From assembly GCA_951217055.1 (NCBI GenBank), contig OX578285.1:59741102-59805101 (forward strand): DNA of 64,000 nt, written 5' to 3'. This DNA comes from Gerris lacustris (lineage: Eukaryota > Arthropoda > Insecta > Hemiptera > Gerridae). Below are positions 55,280 to 64,000 of this stretch, in pieces. Each line of letters starts with the position of its first letter. The first letter of the stretch is position 1. The notes under the pieces are model-generated. The model was not told the DNA's origin and ran no database searches. It saw only the letters and a list, made by a program, of their open reading frames with translations. The position numbers and the translations under genes were made by a program.

Positions 55280-56227
55280 ACAATAATATAATTCTGACGA
55301 CGCCAGGCGTCCCGGAGTTGTCTCAGTTTTGGACTTTAAATCCCGAACTTTTTGGGACGCCAAAATGTCCAAATTTTCAAATAGAGATGCCGATAATAGA
55401 TTAATTCGTTAACAAATCCACATATTCTGATAATTTATTTTATAAAATAATTTATAGATGCGTAGTTTTAGCAAAATGTTTGTTATTGCCAATCTGAATC
55501 AACCGCATTTATTCCAATAAAAATATGTACGAGTATTTGCTTTGATTCGATGGTCTTCAAATAGATATAATAACTTATCTAAATTAATTTACTTAATTTA
55601 ACTATTTTTTTCTAAATATAAAATTAGGTCCGTTGTCATGGGGTTAACGGCTCGTAGATATATAAAACGAAAATAATAAAAATCCCCCTTTATAGCTTCC
55701 GAGCTTACCGAAGGTAACAAACTGTGATAAATTTTCGTTCTCAAGAACGAAATTTTTTTTAGGTATTTTAGACAAAGGGAATGATTAGGTGCACAACTTT
55801 TATCGTGTTACAATAACTATACTTTTAAGTTTGTATTATATTTTTTTTAAAAAATGTACTTGTGTTCATGTTCATACTTGTTTTCCAACAAACTACACCA
55901 TATACTTAATCGAGCCAAAAATGACCCTTATGTGACTAAGTATTAAAATCAAATTTTAGCTCAGAAATGCATTTAAGCCCTGTTTTGAGAGGTCATATTT
56001 TCAAATTTTTCCCGGACCCCCCGCTTTATGCACCATACAATAATTAACAGCTAAAACGACACCTATGACTTACGGTTAAGATATTGTACTGCAGTCGGGG
56101 GGGGGGGGGGGGGGGGGGGGAGGAATCCTGAGAACTCCCCCCCCTTTCCTTAGGGCTTTCCAAACTCCCGAAACCCCTTGGAGGGTCAGATCGCCACCCC
56201 CTAGATGACACCCTTAATCCGCCACTG
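55085..56227. mobile_element. hAT-like non-autonomous element (1143 bp), perfect TSD
   Basis: It starts CAGTGGCGGATTAA and ends TTAATCCGCCACTG, a perfect 14-bp inverted repeat. The flanks TTTTTATA at 55077-55084 and 56228-56235 are identical 8-bp target duplications. An internal block, CAGAAATGCAT-AAGC then CTGTTTTGAGAGGT, occurs twice (near 55177 and 55961). Long C and G runs lie at 55238-55279 and 56098-56120. No transposase is present. Confidence 0.92.
55238..55279. repeat. Poly-C tract, about 42 bases
   Basis: One of the longest homopolymers in the window. Its length is probably unreliable. Confidence 0.9.
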
Positions 56228-56448
56228 TTTTTATATGACATTTTTTTTAGTTAATAATTTCTATATGATAGATGGTGTTGCAGTTTAGTCAAAACTTTTT
56301 CGGATTTAAAAAAACACCCCCTTTAAAAAGAAACCCTTCTAGTTTTATTCATGTGTCTGTCTGTCAGTCGCAGTTTGTAAGGTTCCAATAACTTTGTTGA
56401 GCCAGAAGAGCTAATTATATGACACTTTCGTGTCTTTGTAGACCCGTG

Positions 56449-56846
56449 TAGGCTAAACTACTGAGCCGATTTTTACGTAACCTGCGGCAAGATGTTCAGA
56501 CAAATCATATCCCGTGGGGAAATCGAGTAATGAATTTTATTACCAAAATCGGGGGCGTTACCCCCCAAAAACTCTGAAAAAAAAAATTTCTCAAAAACGG
56601 TTCCGACGATTTTGATTTAAAAAATTCTAAAATGTAGTCCATTTAAATACGAATCTAATAATTTATAATAATCTATAAGCCGGCTTATAATCTATAAGCC
56701 GTTTTCCCGGGAAAAATGTAGTTTCCGAGATATTGATGAAAATAAATTTGTTTTTTTTGAAAATCGAAAACAAATAGTTTCTGAGTTCTAGGAACCGAAA
56801 TTATTTGAGAAAGTCAGTTTGAGTTGTCTCGGACCGATTTTTTATT
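56449..56846 (-). mobile_element. Dispersed repeat family F, copy 3
   Basis: On the minus strand it shares AATCGGTCCGAGACAACTC, CCCGGGAAAA, TCGTCGGAACCGTTTTTGAG and CGGCTCAGTAGTTTAG with the other copies. It lacks the tRNA-like block and has a different insert there. Confidence 0.7.
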
Positions 56847-57344
56847 ACTGTAGCCAGAAAACAAAATGCCATTCAAAATAAGTCATATGCAGGTTATGTT
56901 TGTTTTATAATATATTTTAAAAATTAAAAAAAAATAAAATAAATAGAAATGCATTTTGTTTCATTATAATAGTTCAAACTGTTTCTTTAGTATGTAGGTA
57001 CTTTGAAATGTTTTCTTACGAAGTAAATTTTGTTTTATATACAAAATAAATTTGCTTGAGCCAATTGTCCAAATGGGTCCAATTTTGTCAAATACAGTTT
57101 AAATTAAAAATATATTTGCTAAATTTATCGAACTACGGTGGGGGGGGGGGGAATGGTAAGAGCTATAATATAATTGCTGGCCCAAGTTAATTACCTACTG
57201 GATCTAATTGACACTTTGGTGTCCTTCCAGCTTCCAGTGCACTCTTCCATTGAATACTATAACACACTTTAGAAAGGACCAAAAAAAAAAAAAAATATTA
57301 CGTCAATAAAATTGCAATTGCTTTTTTTTTAGTGTTCATGTTTT
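56847..57344. other. AT-rich spacer between two F copies
   Basis: A poly-G run lies at 57139-57151. Nothing else is seen. Confidence 0.5.
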
Positions 57345-57957
57345 TACTTTCTCATATAAAGAGAAAGTATTGTGATGGCGCCAAAATTCGGTTTTGAGAT
57401 TTTGATGGATTTACACGTTTTGAGATCCCCTGAGTCCAAAAAAGTGGTTTTTAAAAAATGTCTGTCCGTCGTCTGTCGTCTGTCGTCTGTCTGTGCAGAA
57501 GCCTGGAGCCTAAACTACTGGGCCGATTTTGACGAAGTTTGGCATACATGTTCAGAAAAATCATACCCTGAGGCGAAATCGAGAAATTAAATTTGGGGGC
57601 ACTATCCCCCAACAAATCTGAAAAAACGTGAAAAAAAAAATTATTTCACGAAAACGGTTCCGACGATTTTTATTAAAACATTTTAAAATGTAGTCCATTT
57701 AAATACGAATCTGACGATATATGCCGTTTTCCCGGGAAAAATCTTGTTCCTGAGAAAATAGCTTAAAACGCAGACGGAGAGAGCCCGGGTTCGATTCCCC
57801 GCCCAGGAGAAGTTATTTTTATGATAAATTTTGATGAAATGTTCAATAATAATTAAATGTACATGTACGAAAACTAATAAATGGAAAACACTGGGCTAAG
57901 TAATTATGAACTCGTATATGAGAAAGTTTGTCTGTGTTTCTCGGACCGATTTTTTTT
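57345..57957 (-). mobile_element. Dispersed repeat family F, copy 4 (near full length)
   Basis: It is the inverse of 28808-29404 along almost its whole length. On the plus strand it shows GGGTTCGATTCCCCGCCC (57787-57804), a good B-box match, with TAGCTTAAAACGCAG about 30 bases before it. The open frame at 57372-57590 is repeat text. Confidence 0.78.
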
Positions 57958-59639
57958 ATGGTGTTTCTTTTACGTCCAGATCAACACATGATTAGGTTAT
58001 TAATAACCACCCAGCAACACCGGTCCCCTGTGTTCTTATTATTATGTACATGGAAAAGTGGACTAGGGTACCAATAGCTGGCTTACTACCAAAAATTGGC
58101 AAATAATAAGAACCAGTACGTTTTGTGAATCCACACTGTAATAGTTAACAATTCTATAAAAATGTACCTTTCCTCTAAAAACCACTGTAAACCGTGATTA
58201 ACTAATTCTTAAATAGAACTGTAAGAATATTTTTTTATAAAGAATGTATTAGTGATTAAAAATAATGGAATTATATGTCGACTTTGAGTTCTAAATTGGT
58301 CTGTAATGCTTAATAGATTAATTTTAATGAAAACTATCAATTTGTTCGTGTTTTAAAGAACGAATATATAAGATAATATATAATTAAAGCCTTATCAAAA
58401 TGGAACAATCAATGCTTCGTCAAAGTACATTCTTAATTTTAAATAAATATTGGAATGCTTTGGGTATAGCATAGAAATCATGATGTAAAAAATCGCAATA
58501 ATAATAATAATAATAATTTATATAGAAGTTATAACGAAAAGTGAGAAAACAAATAATTGGTTTAAAATGAACTCGTCAAAAATGTAATACGAGAATACAT
58601 CCTTGTTTTTCTTTAAAATGAACTCGACTATAATTTGAAATAAATATGTTTAACATTCTTAATTTTTTTATTCATTTGACTATCGTAAATTTTGTTATAA
58701 AATTATGAAAACGATTAAATATGTTAAAGGATTAACAATTAAAAACAAAAAGGAAATAAAATTATTATGATTGAAATTATTCTATTTAAAGATAAAAAGT
58801 AATGATAGTTATAAATGTATTTGCAATGTTGTAGGAACTGATTTGTTTAAGCGATGCATTATGGGTAGGTCGGAAGAGATTCCCCCACCATCTTGGATTC
58901 TTCCCTTTAGTGTGAGATACCTCTAACCTATAGTTTTCTTTCTCCTTTTAACTTACGTTTTTGTTCCCTTTATTCTCTGAATTTAATTTAGTTGCCTTCC
59001 GGTCTTTATTCTCATCACATATCCTACGCATCTATCTGTTTAACAGTTATACTTTTTTGAAACTATTTTTAAAAAGAGAAAGTTTCTGAATTGAAAGAAA
59101 TGGATAAAAAACGTTTTCGGTTTTCGTGAAGATCTAAGTGTATTATGCTGGTCGTTTTCTTTAGCTAACTAACGCTTCTTATGAAATTCAAACGGTTTTG
59201 TATCCAAGAAAAGTAATATTTGTGACTTTAAATTACAATTATTGATTTTGATTATTGATTCGTTTATTGATTTGATCGAAGTTCTTAAGTGTGTACTGAA
59301 ATCACCAATTTAATCAGTGAAAGTATAGTAAAATCATTATTTATATTCCTTGAAAGTGTTTTGATTTGATTTTGAATCTGCCAAAGACAATAATGCAAAA
59401 AGACAGCCTTATTTAAAAGTGTTTTTTTTTTTTTTTAAAAAAAAGATAATTTTCAATTTGCTATAACCTATAAACTTTTAATTTCTCAAGGATATTATTA
59501 TTTTTTAAGTTTAATTCTTCAAATTTACTTTATTTTTCGTGAAATTCATAATTGAGTAATTCTGTAGGAAAAGTTTAAAACTATTTTGGTTTCAAACCGA
59601 AAGTGGGCTAATCTGCAGCTATCCATACAGTCGAGAATC
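57958..59639. other. AT-rich DNA
   Basis: No gene is seen. ACCATCTTGGATTCTTCCC at 58888 is a repeat-tail motif seen elsewhere. A short (AAT)n run lies near 58500. Confidence 0.45.
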
Positions 59640-59826
59640 GCTTGGCGGCACAATTCGCTTAATTTATTCACTTTAAGAGATTATATCTCTTTGTCAAAAG
59701 AGTTCATTTTTAAGATTTATACATTTGAATGATTATATCTATATAATTATTACATTTTTGAGATGATATACGTTTGTCTAAACAGTACATTCGATTGAGG
59801 GCCCCCCAATTTTCTAACCTCTTTTC
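59640..59826 (-). mobile_element. Dispersed repeat family C, copy 2
   Basis: The inverse counterpart of 23480-23660: CGAGAATCGCTTGGCGGC at one end and TTTTCTAACCTCTTTTCC at the other. Confidence 0.6.
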
Positions 59827-60299
59827 CTAGGTGGCTGGTTAACTGCAGTTTTAGCCGAAAGTGTTTCCATGAGGAGTTTTCAAAGAAGAATTCAGAAGAA
59901 TTTTGAAAACTAAAAAATCTTGAAAATTAAAAGGTATATAATAATATATTATAGTTGTCAGGTTATCATATATCTCCACTTATCATACCTACTGCGAGTG
60001 TCTCCCTTCTGTTTTAATTCAATACCCGTTTCCATGCTATTTTTTCATAACAGTTTCAATAAAAATCCAAAATTTTGATGTTGAACGGTAAAATCAACGT
60101 TTTCATGGGGTTTTGAATTCGAAAACATTTTCTAAACCCTATGGAAACTTAATAGATTAACAGTCTGTATGTTGACGAATCTGTGCAGTATGACTATGCT
60201 TTTATTCCTTTCATATATAGAAAGAAACTTTAAAGATTTGACGAAGAGAATCAGAATCTATATAGAGCCAAATAATTGACCGATCTGGATTGAGTCAGA
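59827..60299. other. AT-rich DNA
   Basis: Nothing is recognised. Confidence 0.5.
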
Positions 60300-60880
60300 T
60301 TAATCAAGTATGAAAAGGGGGAAGGATTTTCTTGTCTTATCTAGTATTTTCATTTTGACTATTATTTATTAATTAAATTCCGATTGATTGACCTTGAATT
60401 CTGATTGATTTGGATAATTTACGTTTTACACCTCAATGCTTTATGAATTCTTAAGAAGTAGCATTGAGAGCTCGTTTCATACCAAGATCCGAATCAATCG
60501 GTATCGAGTAAGCAACTAGGACTCATTAGCAGAATCATTCAAGGGGGATGTGAAACGGGAATTAAATTCCAATCGCCGCCTTTTGCATTTTAATGAATTT
60601 GATTCCGATTTATATACCTTGTACTCTGATTGATTCGCATTAAATTCTGATTTTCTTGGTGGGAAACAGGGGTAATTATAGTGTCCTTTGATTGCTTGAT
60701 TATTGATATCCCTTTGTTATATAAACCTCAATGGTTCTTGAATTCATAGGAAATTATATTAAAGACCCGTTTTATATTAAGAAATTCCTAATCAATCAGA
60801 ATCAAGGCATGCAACTAGGACTAAATTGAAATGAGTCAGATTCAAGAAGCATTAGTAACGGGTCAGGGGTTGACTGCCTA
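60300..60880. repeat. Diverged tandem duplication, about 280-bp unit
   Basis: Both halves share GATTGATT-GG, CCTCAATG-TT, TGAATTC, GCAACTAGGACT and AAACGGG/AACGGG blocks in the same order, with many differences. GATTGATT and AATCAATC pairs give internal inverse symmetry. Confidence 0.5.
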
Positions 60881-61186
60881 TTAACTATTTCATTTTGATG
60901 AATGATTATCCTTTATTCTGAATATTTTGGATTATCTTTAGAGGTAAAATAGAGGCTTCACTATTCCAAGAATATTATCGTAAAGCTATAAAAGAATTCG
61001 AGGAAGCGCCTAGACTAATAGATAATATTATCACTTATATACACAGGGGAGATTATATTCCTCTGTCTTAAAAACTATTAGACAAAGGGACAGGGACACC
61101 AACCCACCAACCCTTCTGCACACATAATTAATAATATCTTTGTCCTATCATTTTATAAAGGTGGAAACACACTACTATCACGTCAC
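60881..61186. other. AT-rich DNA with GACAAAGGGA motif
   Basis: The motif at 61081 is also present in families C and the foldback MITEs. No boundary was found. Confidence 0.4.
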
Positions 61187-62010
61187 GTGACATCACGTGT
61201 TTTTGGAACGAAGTTCCTTATGGCACGTTCTGGAGCCCGGGAGTGAATCCGAAAAAAACGACCAAAATCACCGTCACAGAATAACCGTCACAAAATAACC
61301 GTCACAAAATCGCCGTCACGAAATCTACAGATGACGATAACTTGAGTAAAAGATCACCGAGTTAGATGAAATTCGATACACATGTTCATTTTACCAATGC
61401 CCAGGCTGAGTTCGTCGGAAAACGTTATCCGCCCAAGCGTTCACGCGCAACGCTCGCTTAAACGTAAGCTTCAAAAGAGGAGCTTAAGAGTGTTATCAAG
61501 GAAACCTGTTACTTGACTTGTTTTGATTATTTTTGTTATATATGTCAAAAATGTTACTTTGTTTTGTAAATAAATAAAATATAATCATGTCAAATTTCAC
61601 CCTGATACAAGCAGAAGCTGTAGAGTAGGGAAGAGATATATTTTATAATATTTTAAATTAATTGGCCGGGTAGGTAGAAAACAGTCCTATTTCAATCCAA
61701 ACTCCTTTAACAAACATACACTTTCACTATAAACTCATCATGATCAACTTTTTTCTTATATTCAATATATATTTATAGTAAGACGCTTGCTTAAATTATA
61801 CAAATAATGATTTTTTTAAATTTTGCCTTAACTCTGATAGGTACAAACAGTTCGTTACTTCTAATTTTGTCTCTTTTCTAACTCCGCCATGTATAAGTAG
61901 TTAGCAATGTAAACGTACTTAGCACTGTGATTTTATAATTTATATTTAATGAAAAATATAAGGAACTTCGTTCCTACCGGGTGTCCCGCGACACCACACG
62001 TATTTTTTTT
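61187..62010 (-). mobile_element. Dispersed repeat family G, copy 2, with short tandem repeats
   Basis: TTTTTGGAACGAAGTTCCTTAT near 61200 is mirrored by ATAAGGAACTTCGTTCC near 61959, giving inverse ends about 770 bp apart. Between them are four copies of an ACCGTCACAAAATA-type unit (61262-61325) and a block inverse to 53090-53220. Confidence 0.55.
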
Positions 62011-62018
62011 TTTATCAA

Positions 62019-62355
62019 AATGCATCATAAAAATAACTTCTCCAGCGGGGAATCGAACCCGGCCTCTCTCCGTCAGCGTTGAAAGCTACCCGGGAAAACG
62101 GGTTATATAGTTAGATTCCTATTTAAATGGACTACATTTTAGAATTTTTTAATAAAAATCGTCGGAACCGTTTTCGAGAAATAATTTTGTTCAGTTTTTG
62201 GGGGAGCTAAAATTGATTTCTTGATTTCGCCTTGGAGGATGATTTTAGAACATCTATGCCAAATTTCGTCAAAATCGGCTCAGTAGTTTAGGCTCCAGGC
62301 GTCTGCACAGGTAGACTACGGACAGATATTTTTTAAAAATCAAATTTTTGGACTT
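62019..62355 (+). mobile_element. Dispersed repeat family F, copy 5 (truncated)
   Basis: It has the GGGGAATCGAACCCGGCC box, CCCGGGAAAACGG, TCGTCGGAACCGTTTTCGAG and CGTCTGCACAGGTAGAC. The left terminal 100 bases are missing and it abuts family G. Confidence 0.7.
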
Positions 62356-63458
62356 ATTCAGCTGAAATGTAATGTTTATTTTTTTAATTTATGGTAAAAA
62401 TATGACATTCCATTTTTTCCCCGTGGAGTCTTAGTACATTTGTTTGTTGTGGTCATTGGCGTATATACCTCCAAGCTATATCATTGGTTGTGGCAATTGA
62501 CAAAACTTTAATTTTTTTAAAAATCATTATTATTTTTGTTTTGTTTTCTATTGACCCTTAAAGTTATTGTTACAAAATATTATTTTAATTTTCTCATATA
62601 CCTTAGTTTCTGAGTTTCACCTAAAAAAAAAAAATCTTAATGTTCATCGTATTATTTCATTGAAAGTGAATAATTTTTTTTGTTTCAGGTGTTGCAGTGG
62701 AATAGTGTGTGCGTAAAATTTTCAAAATTTCCGCGAGTGACCTATTTTTAAACTGTGCGAAGTAAAATAATACCTTTTTGTTATTAATATCTCGGTATGT
62801 GATATTAGAAAATAATTTCATTTATATTTAAATTGTGTTGTGCATCTCTACAATCAACTATAATCGCTGTATCTTCATCTTCTCTTCCTTTTCAATATCA
62901 ACCACCTGCCTTCAATACATCTATATTCTTGTATGTATACAATGTGTATTTTATTAGCTGAAACAGGGTGCCATATTTGTGGGGAGGGGGGTCTTAATCT
63001 ATGGGGATACCACTAGTGTTACTGTTAACAGTTAATTTTCATTAAGAACGAATGTTGCCTCAGCAGTTTTAGAGGCTATAGTCCCATAGCCTTCTCACCT
63101 AGAGACATAGCCAACGCACTAGAGTTTATCCTCTTTCCAATTGTTGAACCTGCTGGCCAATCCTTTACTAAAATTTATTTCCAAAATTTTACGAAAATGT
63201 TTTTTATATAATTGAGGTTTTACAAAAATGGGTTTATTATGAATACAAATTTGAAGAGACCAGTTCATCAGTCCGGATGACATCAAATCATCTGTTTGCT
63301 GATGATGACCTTAGTAGTCGAAAGAAGTCTACATTAAACATTTTTTTACAACAATACTTCACTTTTTTGAGTTTGCGTCTTTTCTTTCTCTAATAACTGT
63401 TTTTTTTACCCTTAACTTTAAATGTTATGGACTAAAAATATTTTTAGAAAAACTTATT
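62356..63458. other. AT-rich DNA
   Basis: A good acceptor-like string TTTTTTTTGTTTCAG lies at 62678-62690 (+), but the following text soon hits a stop (GTGTTGCAGTGGAATAG) and no exon is supported. Confidence 0.4.
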
Positions 63459-63700
63459 TTAAGACATTAAAAATCTTCTACCTCTGGCCAGTCTGGGCCA
63501 GTCTTGAGGACGGAAAAGTTGGGGTCTACCTTTGGCCCAATGCGCACAGAAGAGCTGACGTGACGGGCAGAGGCGAGGCGTAATGCGCGACGTTTCTACG
63601 CCTCCTCTATCTAAACAGGGCAATGCAGTGTGAGGTGACGAGGCGCGGGAGCTCGCCCTCTGGCCTCCTCCACGCCTCTTCCACACATTGACTCATTTTG
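63459..63700. other. GC-rich palindromic segment, possible MITE
   Basis: AGAGGCGAGGCGT is mirrored by ACGCCTCCTCT about 20 bases later, and further GAGGCG/CGCCTC pairs follow. Its composition resembles the PIF-like MITE at 15022-15254, but no clean ends or target duplication were found. The open frame here is a by-product. Confidence 0.35.
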
Positions 63701-63808
63701 AAGAAGCGTGCCTCTTACGCGCTGTGGCATATTATTATTATTGACTTATTAATATATCTCTTGACTTCCCTTTCTGTGCAGTTTTCACATACCTATACGA
63801 CTTTTCAC

Positions 63809-63850
63809 CTGCTGCACCTCCACCCGTCGCCTCTTCTGTGTGTCCTGGGC
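63809..63850 (-). CDS. Tentative upstream exon of the CPAP1 gene
   Basis: On the minus strand, TTGCCAAG or GCCCAG acceptors precede a GC-rich stretch ending GTGCAGCAG before a donor GTGAAAAG. In phase 0 it would read DTQKRRRVEVQQ into the acidic run of the next known exon. This would need an intron of almost 19 kb. No transcript evidence is available and the match could be chance. Confidence 0.22.
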
Positions 63851-64000
63851 CTTGGCAATGTTTAGCCCATGTTTGATGTGAAAGAGAAGACAAATTATTA
63901 AAGCAACGATTAAAATAGCTTCTTTTTTCAGTTATTGACAAATTTTATCAAATCTAAAAGTATGTTGGGAAACATTAAAACTAAGTCAGCATTGACCTAG
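63851..64000. other. Window end, AT-rich
   Basis: No feature is recognised. Confidence 0.4.

Noticed and set aside
57787..57804. A functional tRNA gene at the GGTTCGATTCC block
   Set aside because: Only a B-box is convincing; no cloverleaf forms and the block recurs in family F repeats.
62678..62720. Exon start after a strong acceptor-like TTTGTTTCAG
   Set aside because: The following frame stops within a few codons and no family match or donor is present.
63459..63686. 75-codon minus frame as a CPAP1 exon
   Set aside because: The text is a GC-rich palindrome without splice signals or family similarity.

Overview
The window is AT-rich eukaryotic, almost certainly insect, genomic DNA. The evidence is intron-split genes with GT-AG junctions, a kindlin (fermitin) gene of insect type, a cuticular chitin-binding gene of the arthropod CPAP1 type, and heavy loads of non-autonomous DNA transposons. 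A hemipteran is my guess, at low confidence. Nothing prokaryotic or viral is visible. Two 200-N gaps (16700-16899 and 50833-51032) and many poly-G/poly-C runs show a draft scaffold.

Layout: (1) 1-4154, the 3' part of a Jockey-type non-LTR retrotransposon with both ORFs open and a poly(A) tail, landed in an older, opposite-strand LINE fossil (4155-4465). (2) 4.5-25 kb, no confident coding exon. This stretch is a mosaic of MITEs and other non-autonomous transposons (PIF/Harbinger-like, hAT-like, piggyBac-like, unclassified), local tandem duplications, minisatellites and hairpins, with one promoter-like segment near 16 kb. (3) 26.0-32.65 kb (+), nine consecutive exons of the kindlin gene, from mid-F0 to the stop codon. 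The first coding exon is missing. (4) 33-43 kb, repeats, AT-rich DNA and fossil retroelement fragments. (5) 43.5-44.97 kb (-), the last three exons of a CPAP1-type chitin-binding protein gene, tail-to-tail with kindlin. Its 5' exons lie upstream and a weak candidate is at 63.8 kb. (6) 45-64 kb, transposon-rich DNA, probably a long intron or the 5' flank of the CPAP1 gene.

The two host genes are not an operon and have unrelated roles: kindlin activates integrins at muscle and cell-matrix adhesions, and CPAP1 proteins bind chitin in cuticle. The most informative features are the mobile elements. For several, both termini and target-site duplications can be read directly. Three sit inside one copy of a short local duplication whose sister copy serves as a built-in empty site. 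I found no convincing previously undescribed protein system. The best novelty candidates are the 1.36-kb transposon at 9937-11298, with repeated GGGGCA/GTCACA motifs, and the repeated association of insertions with local duplications.
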